DNA of 64,000 nucleotides from the NCBI GenBank assembly GCA_004026145.2, contig CP034983.1:8788588-8852587 (forward strand). Reading direction: 5' to 3'. Of the stretch, positions 24,169-35,241 are shown piece after piece. Below the pieces are notes generated by a model, which was given only the letters and a program-made list of their open reading frames with translations, did no database searches and was not told the origin of the DNA. Positions within the stretch are counted from its first letter, which is position 1, and every line of letters begins with the position of its first letter. Position numbers and translations under genes: made by a program. This stretch comes from Takifugu bimaculatus (taxonomy: Eukaryota > Chordata > Actinopteri > Tetraodontiformes > Tetraodontidae).

Positions 24169-25852
24169 CATCACTGATCACGCAAACACTGTATTCTGTC
24201 TGGCGCTCACGTGTCCACTGAGGCCGCGCCGCTCATAGTCGACCCTCTCACCTATTTAGCATGAAATGTGATGTTGTTACACTGATTTCTTTTGGTCATT
24301 TTTAGCCTTTTGCTGTACAAACGTTTGACACCAGAGCTGCCACTGATGTTTCGTTACAGTCGCACGGTCACACGGGAAACCGGCCTGCTTTTTCAAACAA
24401 TCAATTTTAAAAATGTGACGGAACAATTGGAGCAGGTGCAGATTCTCCTGAAGCCACCTGCGTTGCAGGCTGAGTTGTGGCGTCTTTTCCGGTGACCAGT
24501 AACTGCGCCGTGTAACATTTTTTAAGTCATTTTAGTCCCATGTGCTCCTTTGATGAAACCAAACATATCATATCAAGGCCTGCCATTTTACCTGTGCAGT
24601 GTCGTTCAGGTGTCTTAATATGTTTTAAACATGTCAAGTCTTTCTCACTGACATTTAAAGCCGCTCTTATTTAGCCTTGACACCTTCAGTTAAGCATTAG
24701 TAGGATCTCTATATTTGTCACGGTGTAGGATTTTGTCATTCTGCCTTATCCTATATTTACAGAGGGATTCCTTATTCCATCTGTCTGAGGCATCAGGAGC
24801 AGAACCGCGGTGCACGACTCCAGCCGTTCTCGTCCCTGGTGCCTTCGTAGGTGTGTAAATGTATATGACAGTCTGATGTTTGCTGTATGTTGCAGATTAT
24901 TGAGCCACATTTCTCCGTGAGCCACCCATCACTGGCCTGCCGTGTCCCAGAGTTTCGTTCTAAAAGGTCACCTCTGTCCTCAGCAGCAGCCTGTCGGTGC
25001 TCTCGCCTTATAGTATTTGCACTTTGCAGTAAACCCTCGGTCTCGTATTTCCTCGTGCGCCGTTTGGTGTTGAACAACGAAGCTTTTGGGTGTGCGAGGG
25101 TCGCTGGTTAATCCCGATAACGTAGGCAATCACCAGAGTGAAGACTGTTGCTGTCTTGGCGACCAGAGTATGACTTGAAAACACAAACCTCCTCGTGGGA
25201 GTTGGAATCTGCCTTTTGTTTCCGCTTGTGCAATATCCTGAACGCGAGAGGGCGCTGTAGCGTTGGACTCTCAGTGCTGTAGATTAATCTGTGCTTGTGC
25301 GACCCACCGTGAGCGTCCTCAGCTTAGCCAGAAGTTCTGTAAAACTGTAGATTCTGAACCCGCGTCCATCTGGAGGTGTACTGAACTTGTTTTAAAGCCT
25401 CACTGTTGCATCACACTGCGTTGGCCTCATCCACCCGGGCGTCCGCCTGCATTTCCCCAAATCCTCGTGAAATAGTGACGCGTGTCCGAGCACAGACCTG
25501 ACATTTTCCCAGGAATCCTTCGTACATCCATAGATATAAAAAGCAGTCTGAATTTAGCTAAAATGTTTGAAATTCTGTGACTGACGGCACTGAAAATGCA
25601 GATCACTGTAGTCCTGTTCCTGACGTGATCTCCTTTACACGCATCTGTGATGGGATCATGATCTCTGATACTTCCCAATTAAAGGTGTGCTCTCCTGTCC
25701 CGTGTCCCCTTTTGTCTCTTGTGTCAACATCTGAACTGTTTGGGCCAATATTATTATTATTATTACTATTATTATTATTATTACCCATGTAAATTACGTA
25801 ACATGAATACCCTTTAGCTGTGGTCTCCATATTCTCCATATTTAGAAATAAA
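24169..25852 (+). other. wdr37: wdr37 3' UTR
   Basis: No coding features. Candidate poly(A) signals are ATTAAA at 25678-25683 and AATAAA at 25847-25852. An (ATT)n tract sits at about 25748-25782. Confidence 0.55.
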
Positions 25853-26274
25853 CAAAAATATACACAAACAGGAGTAAAAAGAATTGAAGAAATGAAATAA
25901 ATGATTGGAGATGATTTAAATACTGATGGTGAGTCTGGTGAATGTTCTCAGATTATTTTAATTACCTACTGGTACAAATGTTAACAATAAATTGATCTTA
26001 GAGGGAATTAGTGATCTTGAAGATACATCTCCTGAATCCACTGGGACACATCATCATTGACGTGTCCTGGGTTCATAGGGTGTTTCGGGTCTCACAACAT
26101 CATACACCCTCGCCCAGGCGACCCAGCCGGGGTGATCAAGACCCGGCTTGTGTCCCAGTAGCAACCCACGGATCTGCCCTTTTCAGCCACAGCCACCTCG
26201 AAGCCTCTGAGATGATGATCATGTCTGGCCATAGAGATGTTGTTAATTCATTAATTTATCCAGTCCTCAATACA

Positions 26275-26306
<32 letters not shown>
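26275..26306. repeat. (AT)n microsatellite at the edge of the inverted copy
   Basis: A TA dinucleotide run directly abuts the outer end of the inverted wdr37 copy. AT runs are common breakpoints for such rearrangements. Confidence 0.9.
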
Positions 26307-27545
26307 TCTTTTTAAATTAATTGATTTAATGACTTGTTTGTTCGGAAACTCTCATTCGGTGAATCACTGAGAGCTGAAAGTTTTACTCTGAAACATCTCT
26401 CAGATTTCATATTTCTGTTTGAGAGTTTCTAGCTGTCTCAGACGGAGCAGCACGTCTCTACAAGCTCCCACTTTTCACCCCATGGATGGCCTTGTGGGAA
26501 AGAAAGAGGGATGAGGAGAGAGAAAAGAGGAGGGCTGCTGTTAACTGTGAAAGACTGCAGCTTAATCTCATTACAGCAATTGTCTATGACAGAGAATTAA
26601 AGTGGATCTGCAGGAATTATACATGTTAGGATCGGACATAATGAGTTCTATGTAATCCCACCCCCACTTGCAATCAAAGACCAGCCAGCGGACGCGCACA
26701 CACACACACACACATACATACATACACACACACGTTTTAAAAGAGAGCTGCCACCGAAAGGCACAAGCGAGCCTGATTCATTTTGAAATGAACGTCTGCA
26801 GCTGAGTGTTAACGGCATGTGCAAGTGGCAAATTATAAGGAGTGGAGGATTAACACAAAAGAAAGAGATAAATGAACAGGAGAGAGAGTGGAGGGGAAAT
26901 GTTGAAGAAACGACAGCGAGGAGAAGTTCTCTGTAAATCAGATGCAAACAGAGGATTTAGCTCAGAGCAAAAGTAAAATAATGGTGCACAGAAAAAAAGA
27001 TTTCAGTTGAAGAAACATTCAGAAAGAGTTTGGAGATGTTAGAGCACCACCCTGTGGACTAAAATAAGACTGCATCCAGGATACGGAGCACAGGGTCAGA
27101 CTCACTCTGTGTCCCTGGGAGACGTTGGCAGAGTGGATGGACGGGTCTCATGTTGCGCCACCATGGTGCCAAATGATCAGTTATTAGTCACTCATCACTT
27201 CCTGCTTCTCGTTATATGGTAAAAGTAGAGAAAAATGGCTTTCTGACAGCCACCTGTTCACAACTGCTCAGTAAACAGCAACACAGCTGTCTGTTGGGAA
27301 TTTCTAGATGTTTAATATGAAATGAATCAATCACATCACCTGGCTATACCCAGTTGAGACGTCTCCATCTTGTACAGGTCGGCAGCACCTCCTGGGACAA
27401 CTTAAAGACCCTCTAAAGTCCAACACTACAGAGGGACAGAGCAGTTACTCAAGCAGACATCTGATAGAAGCTGGGGGGCAGGACTCTGCCCCACGTAGCT
27501 CCAGATGTGAGCCGTCTGGTCCCTGGAGGCTGAGGGGCAACAGCA
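26303..27545 (-). pseudogene. Inverted partial copy of wdr37
   Basis: On the minus strand this block contains, in gene order, a degraded copy of the wdr37 exon at 21346-21422 (here 27540-27456), a piece of the exon at 21580-21814 (here 27398-27350), the 3' end of the exon at 22208-22349 with its donor (here 27150-27095), and about 790 bases of the following intron (27094-26303). Introns are retained but shortened, so this is a DNA-level duplication and not a processed copy. Reading frames are broken. The intron part looks almost identical to its source, while the two outer exon pieces look roughly 15% diverged by eye. No function is expected as protein. Confidence 0.9.
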
Positions 27546-27560
27546 ACACACAGACGGGTG

Positions 27561-29026
27561 ATATAAAGGTCAACAGAGAACTGCTGCTACTGACAGTCAA
27601 GCTGGATTTACATGTTTGATCACATCTTGGGTGGCATGAATTAATTTTTGGGGAATTTAATTCAAAGGTTCTTTTAAGAATAAAAATACATTTGGTTTTG
27701 AACTCCACGCTCACCAAACCAGCGTGACCTCGGATTCCTCATTTTCACCTTCGGCCCCCGCCGCTGGGTATTGTGCTGCCACCTAGTGGCCGCGTCTATA
27801 TCGAAATCTATCGACTTTATCGTGATCAGAACAATACCCACAAGTCCTTGAGGCAGAGCCCACAAGAGTGCTCTAATGTGTAATTACTTGCAGGGGGATT
27901 AGATACATACTGTAAAACAAGACCAAAACAAATGATTCCCACAAAATAGATGAATAAATACATACTTCTACTAGTACTACCACTACTAACATTAATGATA
28001 ATAATGACAAAAGTTAAACACACCAGCCCAGTTTGCATTATACATCGACTGTTCTAATTTTAATAGGTCCTCCAATTAGTTTGAAAAGAATTAGAACTGT
28101 GGATTCCGTGTTTTCCATCAATAAAAAACAAAACATCTTCTTTGTCGGCCTCCATCGGGGCTGCAATTCCCTTTCACAGACCGGAACCTCCCAACATGAA
28201 TCGACTCAAACATCTGTGTTAAAGTTATAAACACGAGCGGCAGATATTCTTTGGTGGAACAGTCTGGCGTGAGTGAGCAGTTTGGTGCTGTAGCCAGAAG
28301 CCTCAATACTCAAACTGGTAAACTGGAGGCCAGCAAAATGAAGCAGAATCATCTGCAGAACCTGGAGGCAGACATCATCAAATGGAGCGGGGACTTCCAC
28401 AAAGATCACATCTGTCTCAGATTCCAGCTGCTAGATAAGAGCCTGATAACGTTTATGGTTGAGGGACAAGAGGTGCTTCCACGTTCGCCATGAACCACCA
28501 GAACTGTCCACGGTGACGTCAGACCTGACGACATCACGACCGTGACAGGAGACATCAGACAGCAACCGTTCCTGGTGAAGGTAACAGACTTTTCATCAAC
28601 ATTTGAAGTTGACTGCAAAGACTACACACAAACTCCAGGAGATCGATCAAGTTCTCCTGGTGGACATGCAGGCCTTCAGGATGTAGAGTCAGACGAGCCT
28701 GACCAGGAGAACCAGAGTAACGCTGCTGAAATCGGGGTTGTCACGGCAACCTTCCTGTCTGCTGGATCACGTTTGAAGGGACAACGCTGGTGTCAGTCAG
28801 TCAGTCACACAGCAGCGGGAGGATGAGGAGCTTCTGAAAAGCGAATAAGAAACATCTGCCACCACCTCATTTCCTGTGCATCACCTGTTGACCTTTGTGA
28901 AAAGATCCAGGCTGAAAAGAGGAAGTTGCACCTCTGTGAGGACGATAAAGAATTTATCATCAACTGTTTGAGCCCTCACCAGGACAAACATCTACGTACA
29001 TGTTCCCCTCTGTCTCTATGTGGGCT
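27561..29026. other. Unassigned interval with coding-like fragments
   Basis: On the + strand, 28251-28493 reads as 80 residues with a heptad-like charged segment (LNTQTGKLEASKMKQNHLQN). 28838-28999 reads as an open segment including KRKLHLCEDDKEFIINCLSP. The two are separated by stops and frame changes. I do not recognise the family. It may be a decayed gene or repeat. Confidence 0.3.
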
Positions 29027-29118
29027 GTCCATCCATCCATCCGTCCATCCGTCAGACAGACCGTCTGTCAGTCCATTTATTCATCCATCCATCTATCCAT
29101 CCATCCATCCATCCATCA
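29027..29118 (+). repeat. (CCAT)n tetranucleotide array
   Basis: Imperfect CCAT units with scattered substitutions (CCGT, CTAT). A simple repeat, not a CRISPR array: no spacers. Confidence 0.9.
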
Positions 29119-29269
29119 TTTATACACTAGGAGCAAACACACAAACTGAGCGTAGGAGCACTGGGTTGTACATTACTGCACCCACAGATTGGGTGCCATG
29201 CTAAGGGGACCCCCAGACCATGACCTGGGTTGGCAACCTTATGGTTACAAGACCAACTATACTTCTGTG

Positions 29270-29779
29270 CTATATTTCTTTAGAGTGAACATTGAGAGAC
29301 ACACCATTGTTCAGATTGACATCTATGGAATCATCTGTGTCATACAGATTTCGATGGTCCTTCCACCTCTCTGTCAGATGATTATTGCTATAATGCTTCA
29401 TCCGGACCCCACATTTTTGATCACATCTCCTCAGAAGGGGAAGAAGTTCAGGTCGTCTCCTTTGGAAGTGTGGGTGGAAATATTGGAGGATGTTGGGCTT
29501 GTCTTCATTGAAAGGCCTGGATCTCTTAAAGCCATACAATTTCGGCTGGCGTCCAAAACTCGAGGAGCTGGAGTCTTTGAAGCCATTCAAAGACAAAAGC
29601 TGCTTCTCCATTAGATCCTTTTTGATGATAATCCCATCACCTTGTTGGTTCCAGACAATGGTGTCAATGTCACCGTCATTGACCAAGCGCCACAATTTTG
29701 TGGGGAAGATGTTTGCGTTCAGTGACAACTGCATTTTTTGCATTTTCTGATTCTGATCTGTGAAGAGAAAAACATTCAC
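29270..29779 (-). CDS. Heat-shock-factor DNA-binding-domain protein (HSFY/HSF5-like)
   Basis: A single open frame of 169 residues. Residues about 29-115 match the winged-helix DNA-binding domain of heat-shock factors: FPTKLWRLVN at the start, then IVWNQQGDGIIIKKDL, then the hallmark FGRQPKLYGFKR, then LQYFHPHFQRRRPELL. The domain continues without the intron that usually splits HSF domains, and no oligomerisation repeat follows, so it is short for a canonical HSF. This may be one member of an expanded fish family of HSF-domain genes or a decayed copy. A second, truncated copy of the same domain lies at 31995-32219. Expression is unknown. Confidence 0.6.
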   Translation of the reverse strand: MNVFLFTDQNQKMQKMQLSLNANIFPTKLWRLVNDGDIDTIVWNQQGDGIIIKKDLMEKQLLSLNGFKDSSSSSFGRQPKLYGFKRSRPFNEDKPNILQYFHPHFQRRRPELLPLLRRCDQKCGVRMKHYSNNHLTERWKDHRNLYDTDDSIDVNLNNGVSLNVHSKEI

Positions 29780-29964
29780 TTTATTGCCAATATGCTAGCT
29801 TAATGTGAGTTTTGAATTCAAAAATGGAATTACCTTTTTTCCTACATTTTTATCATATACCAATGTTATAAGTTGGCTTTTATGGTCCGTGGAAACAAAA
29901 ACTTGAAAAGTTATAAAATAATTTTGAAGAAATTTTCTGCAAATCCATTCATAACATGGACAAT

Positions 29965-30083
29965 TTCAGTGAATACTGAAAAAAGGCTAAAATAGGCTAA
30001 GGTGATTAATTCTGGAGAGACTTTGACCTTTGAATCCCCAACAAAGGTCGCATACCCCCCCCCCCCCCCACACACACACACAT
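29965..30083 (+). repeat. Direct repeat copy 1 (about 119 bp)
   Basis: Begins TTCAGTGAATACTG and ends in a poly-C/CA tract. Nearly identical to 36064-36190, 6.1 kb away in the same orientation. Confidence 0.88.
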
Positions 30084-30114
30084 ATCCCCTAAAATGGCGC
30101 CGGTCAAGTGAGAC

Positions 30115-30855
30115 GCGTATGAATGAGGCTTACTTTAAACTGCAGGCCATCGAATATGCGGCTGAAAATGGCAATCGAGCAATCTTAGTGTTTTTGCTTT
30201 ATGAGGAGGCGGCATCTCTCCATACGCGCGAGGACAACTGTTGCGCAGTGGCTGCCAGCGGATTACCAGGAGAGGGCGGCCATCTTCCCTAACCCTAACC
30301 CTAACCAGGAGAGGGCGGCCATCTTCCCTAACCCTAACCAGGAGAGGGCGGCCATCTTCCCTAACCCTAACCAGGAGAGGGTGGCCATCTTCCGCACCTA
30401 CTGCCGCGACAAGATAACCACGCCCAGCCACATCTATGAAGCAGCGGCGGGCAAGTTATGCCACCATATGCGGGTGGATTGTAGACGCATGGGCTATGAT
30501 ACCACCTTCATGTACTTTAAGAGCTTTCACAAAATCAACGCTGAACCGGAACCGGTCGGTGAGTCTGATTCAGATGATTAAGAAGAGGAATTCGGGATTT
30601 TGGACATTAAAATAGTGCAGCTGTTTAATTCAGATACAGAAGATGAAAAGTTTGATGGTTTTGTGGTGGAAGAATTGTTCAATAAATGTGTCGAAACTCA
30701 CTGTTTTACTTCCGTTGTCATTTTTTACTGTATGTTTCAGAATGCGCCTAATAATACGGTGCGGCTTGTGTATGTTTTAAATACAGAAATAGCACCCATA
30801 ACTGAGACTGCACCTTTTGATACAGTGCGCCTTATGGTCGTGAAAATACGGTAGG
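30115..30855 (+). mobile_element. Pogo/Tigger-like DNA transposon remnant
   Basis: Pieces of one transposase type appear in order on the + strand: an N-terminal helix-turn-helix-like segment (FKLQAIEYAAENGNRA, about 30133-30180), the segment before the first catalytic Asp (AQWLPADYQER, then IFRTYCRDKITTPSHIY), and the acidic C-terminal tail (QLFNSDTEDEKFDGFV, about 30612-30660). The catalytic core is deleted. The right end CGCCTTATGGTCGTGAAAAT followed by ACGGTA looks like a terminal repeat; the matching left end is missing. The family label comes from remembered patterns of fish pogo-like elements. Confidence 0.6.
30266..30392 (+). repeat. 33-bp minisatellite containing CCCTAA telomere motifs
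   Basis: Units start at 30266, 30305, 30338 and 30371. Each is the transposon segment CCAGGAGAGGGCGGCCATCT plus TC followed by two or three CCCTAA hexamers. The 33-base unit preserves the reading frame, giving an 11-residue repeat (QERAAIFPNPN). It sits inside the pogo-like remnant. Confidence 0.92.
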
Positions 30856-30863
30856 GTAAGGGT

Positions 30864-31990
30864 TTAGGGTGCTGATTGAACCCAAAAAGAAATGCCTTTA
30901 TAACAAGTACAAAAGTATTGACAACAGTGTCAGGGCACATCTTAGCTTCACCATCTAATACTTGTTGTTAGGCTGCACAATACATTCAGTCACAAATAGA
31001 ACATAATAACTCTACAGATTTTTACACTTCAACCATATTATAAAATCAATTTTAAACTTTGTTAGCTGCAACCATGTCTGTTGTTGGACATTATTCAAAG
31101 TCCCAGAGTCCGTTCCTTGAACAAGCTGGAAGCTTCCTTCTGTTGCAGGTGCCATGGCCATTCTTAGACTTCCATAAAATAAAGGACCCCCGTTTAGATA
31201 AATTAAAACAGCCCCCTGTTGTATTATGCTGTTATTCAGGCATTGCACATTGATCAGTTACCTCTGTATTTGGTCTGGGGACATCTTCCACTTCCACAGA
31301 TAATTGTTTTCACTCCTCCCCAGATGTGTCTGAGAATGAGGTGCATTTTTTTATGCACCGTACTAGTCTGATCTTGAGAGTTCTGTCTCTGGGTAGATGA
31401 GTTTACTCATGAAAGCATCTATATAGAAAATACACTCCCATTCTAATCAATAGCACTTCTGAGGGCCAGTGCCGTGTGGTATCTCTGGATCATCCCAGGC
31501 ACTCAGTGGTCTGATTTTGATGGGGACACCATCATCATTTTCAGTAGTTCCAGTATTTAAAAGTTCAACAGAATCTATAGCATTACTGTAGATTAGATTG
31601 TGCTCCTGAGGTGAAAGATCACCGAGGGTCCAGTTGCTGTTCTTGCCCTGACAGAGAAGATGTCCTGTGGGAATGATGATATGCTGTCCCTTGAGTAAAC
31701 CTCTGCCTTGTCTCATTTTGAGACTGCTCATCCTCATCTTGTGCTCTTCCTCCTTGAACGCAGCAATAATTTCCTCCCATTGTTCCTTACTCACCTTCCT
31801 CCCTTACACTTCATTTCTCTTTTGCCTGTCTTTTCAAATTATGTCAATGTCTGGTGGACCCCAATTAACACTGAGACTCTGAACCTCCTATAGATGCTTA
31901 GCAGTGTCTTAGCATCCCAGGGACGAATTGTGGCCCTGCAGTCTTGCATAAGTTGTAGTTGTCCAGTTCCCCCATATTCTGGCCAATTGT
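30864..31990 (-). repeat. Duplicated unknown coding-like block, copy 1
   Basis: Minus-strand open segments: 31794-31447 (115 residues, MSKEQWEEII through NSNWTLGDLSPQ to GTGPQKCY) and 31248-31012 (MQCLNNSIIQQGAVLIYLNG). The same block, with the same open frames, is at 39812-41657. Copy 1 lacks a stretch of roughly 120 bases present in copy 2 near 41350-41485. I do not recognise the protein family. It may be part of a multi-copy mobile or viral-like gene. Retained open frames in both copies suggest they are young or were constrained. Confidence 0.7.
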
Positions 31991-31994
31991 GTAC

Positions 31995-32219
31995 ATATTC
32001 CTCTTGACCAAAGCCATACAATTTCAGCTGGCGTCCAAAACTTGAGGAGCTGGAGTCTCCGAAGCCATTCAAAGACAAAAACTCCTTCTCCATTAGATCC
32101 TTATTAATGATGATACCGTCACCTTGTTGGTTCCAAATGATGGTGTCAATGTCACCGTCATTGACCAAGCACCACAATTTTGTAGGGAAGAAGTTTACAT
32201 TCAGTGGTGGTCGTCTCAA
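31995..32219 (-). pseudogene. Truncated HSF DNA-binding domain fused to unknown block
   Basis: Reads FFPTKLWCLVNDGDIDTIIW through FGRQLKLYGF, so it shares the domain seen at 29270-29779. After LYGF the frame continues into the duplicated block (from about 31990 downward) for some 50 residues before a stop. It is a junction of two unrelated sequences, so probably a rearranged pseudogene. Confidence 0.6.
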
Positions 32220-32229
32220 GACGTTCCCT

Positions 32230-33221
32230 TTCAGGTAGAATCGTCCAAACTGGCTCTGCAGTTTATCAGACCTTTCGCAGTGGACCGGATGTTGAACTCA
32301 TCAGCCGTGCACCTTCTCCAAGTTGCCTTCTTTCCTCAAGTTGTGTCCAACATTCCATGTGTCTGTGCTGAAGCCGGTTTCTTAGTTAAACCTGGTTCCG
32401 CCTTGCTGCCCCCCTCCATCCCCCCATGTGATCAACTGCGGTCCAGCCTATGCTGTCCGACGAATTTTGGACATCCACTAACAAGGACGTAGTCTACATT
32501 TCCATACTCTAACAATTTTGCTCTGACCAGCAAATCAGAGGATGGAAATCCGTTTGGTTAAGGAATCAATGCCATTTCTGAAAAAAGAAATTGGACAGCC
32601 CCAATGCAAGCAGAAAGTGTTTATTGTTGCCGACACACCCAGAACCCATCACAGACATTTCGCTTGCTGATCAAGTCGCCTGACTTAAGATCCTGCAGTC
32701 TTTTGGATGGAAATGATGGGAGTTGTTCCTCAACCTGCTAAGAGAGAAAACCAGTTCTTAGTTTTGCAACCTTTTATCTTCACACAAACTCATGACCTCA
32801 TTAAAGGTTCGATTCCACCGTTTGCACCTAAGACAAAAAATATAAATGGATGCAGATGTACTAGTTCCAGAGTTCTCATAATCTCATGAAAAGGCAGAGC
32901 TTTGAATTCTAATTATAACAAGCAAGTTTACCAGGTGCAGAAAAAGAACACAGAGAGTATGAATGAGACTTCAGTAAAACATGATCTTAGTTTATCTCTT
33001 ACACTATTTTAAAGTCATCCTGATAGAAAACTGAAAATGTAAATAAAATTCTCAGCCATAAAAATGAATGCTTTTAAAAGGGACAATTGGCAAATGATGT
33101 CTGGAATACCCTTGCTGAAGGAAGGTGCAGTTCTGCAACCTCTGTGGAATTTTGGTCTTCAATCTGGTCTATCTCCATTGGAGATCCCATCTGAAAAAGT
33201 AAAATATAAAGATTTTAAGGA
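32230..33221. other. No recognised feature
   Basis: AT-rich, no convincing coding frame, RNA gene or terminal repeats. It is probably decayed transposon sequence given its neighbours. Confidence 0.3.
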
Positions 33222-35121
33222 TTAGGAACCCCGGCGCCGCGAAGCTGTGGCCTTAGTCCAATGGACATGGTCATTGAGTGTGGAAAAGAGATGAGAAGGT
33301 AAGAGAAGGATGGCGAGACAGTTTCTCCTGATTTGTGAATTGAGAAACTTAAGATTCTTTTGTTCTTTTGCAGGGAGTAGACTGGAAAAGTTCACCAGTG
33401 GCACCCAAATCACTGCGTTTGGAAAGCGCTCATCTGCCGCCTCAACTGCTGCCTTCATTTGGCCAGACAAGGTGAGTCTCTCTTTTTGAGAGCGATTGTT
33501 GAGGCCAAAGGCTAAGATGACCTGTTCCACATCCGTGGAGACCGTGGCCTTTTTTATGATCTCCTCCGCATGTCTGAAGTTTGCCCCTGGGTAACTTTCT
33601 ACCTGCAGTTGGTTGTTTGTAAATGGGGGGAATCTGCTCATGTTGGAATCCCCCACCTTTTGTTGATGCTCAGACCCCAATCCTGCATTTTATTATTTGT
33701 GTGGGTGTGTCTGGTGGCGCTGCGTGTCACAGGTTCAGGTGAGTAGGGCTGTTGAGGGGTTTGATGTACACCCATTTTAAGCTGACTCTGTACTGCTGAC
33801 CTCAGCCTCCTGGCCATCTGTCCAGCGCCCTCCACTGGTGTGGACAAAGGGACCGATCTATGCTCACCCAGGTCAATAAGTCGATCTGTGTCTATTGGAG
33901 CATCTATGATGGAGTCTGTCTCCACCACACAGCAGGAGTTGAGTTTAGGGGAGGAAGTTATCATGGCAGGTCAGTGGGCCGAGCGGGGGGTTCTCTGCGG
34001 CTGTGGTGGGTTGTCCTGGGCAGGGATGTGTAAGAGGTTTTCTTCTCTTACAGGTGACCATCCTCCCGACTCCTCCATTTCTGTGCCAACTGACACTTGT
34101 TGAATGGTCCTGGGTGGAGCAGGTGACGTGGGAGCCAGTTCAAATTGTTTTGGTGGTTGATGTACCTCCACTGTAATTGTGTGTTTGTCCACCGATGTTG
34201 TTTCAGTGTTATTAGCCATCTGTGAAGGAGGTGAAACTGCAGCAGGAGGAAGAGGGGAGGAGAGAGAGGGAGACGGCGACGGAGGATCAGCCACCACCTC
34301 CGCTCCCCTGGCCTCTCCCATCCTAGCAATGATGTGGGCCTGTGCCTGCTCCAAAGTCTCCCCATGGAGCCGTCTACCCAGGTCCCGTTTTGCCCAGATG
34401 GAGGCAATCTGGAAGGGTCCCTCCCATCCCTGTGCGGATAACTGGGTGAGTGCCCCCAGCTCCAACTCCAGTTCCCGGAGGATCATCATGGTGGTTATTT
34501 CCCAATTCCTGTCATTCCCCTCTAATAAAAGAGTTGTGCTTGAATTTGGGTTTGATGGTTTTATTGTGTTTGCCAGATTTGTAGAAAGTTTTTTAATGGT
34601 GGGAGGGGATTGTTCTGCTGATGCAATTTTAAGATGATGAGTGATTTTAATTATTTTGAGCATAATCCGTATTTTAAGACCAAAATCTGCGTCATCAGAT
34701 TTTGGCTTATTTTTACTGGTAGTTGTCTGATTATTTGTGTTGGTGTTTTGTCGCATTGCAGCGTTCCCCCTGTTATAAGAACGTGCGCTTCGATTTTTCT
34801 GATTTTGCGTGGCCGAGTAACGTCCCCGCGGTTTAAATTATTGTGGCTGAAAGCCTCGCTTTAGGAAGCGTTGTTGGGGGTAATAGCCGTCCCGTCTGCT
34901 ATGCATCCTCGTGACCGATGCGTAGCTGCGGCGTTCCTGGCTTCGGTAAGGTCCCCCGTCATGTCCGTTGCGAAAGTTTGCATGCGGAGCAGGCTTCTGC
35001 CATGATGGCGGTGCCAGTCATGTCGGCCGGGATTCGGTGGCTCGGTGCGGCGGTGGTGTTGGTTCCGCTTGCGCCCGCGAGACACCAGGATCCACTCGCC
35101 ATCGTCCCTGTACTCCGCCAT
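33222..35121 (-). mobile_element. Gag/ORF1-like plus SGNH-hydrolase-like retroelement protein, broken
   Basis: Minus-strand frames in series: 35121-34861 (basic, Arg/His-rich, begins MAEYRDDGEWILVSRGRKR), 34756-33971 (261 residues; conserved NWEITTMMILRELELELGA and WAKRDLGRRLHGETLEQAQA, then a Pro/Ser-rich region), 33964-33638 (ends DWGLSINKRWG), and 33680-33222 (VGDSNMSRFPPF, YPGANFRHAEEI, ILAFGLNNRSQKE, VNFSSLLP). GDSN and the following blocks fit an SGNH-hydrolase fold. At least three stops or frame changes break it. Similar multi-copy ORFs occur in fish genomes. SGNH or esterase domains are known in ORF1 of CR1-type LINEs and in some Ngaro elements. Which class this belongs to is unresolved, as no reverse transcriptase is next to it. 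Confidence 0.55.
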
Positions 35122-35241
35122 GTCGAAGTACAGTAAGTATTGATCCGAATCTTTTTTGTTGAAAACGAGCTATCGTGCAACGTTTCGGTTTGGATGAATG
35201 TTGCTAATGCTGTCTGTAGCAATCTGTAGCAAAGTTTGATT

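Noticed and set aside
29027..29118. Possible CRISPR-like repeat array
   Set aside because: The units are continuous tetranucleotides with no spacers, in a vertebrate genome.
30266..30392. Chromosome end
   Set aside because: Telomere hexamers are few, interrupted by transposon sequence and flanked on both sides by ordinary DNA.
31012..31794. Assignment of the duplicated block to a viral envelope gene
   Set aside because: Composition is suggestive only. I could not match any diagnostic motif, so it is left unassigned.
34179..34637. 152-residue + strand frame
   Set aside because: It is the complement of the gag-like minus-strand frame, which has the recognisable conserved blocks.
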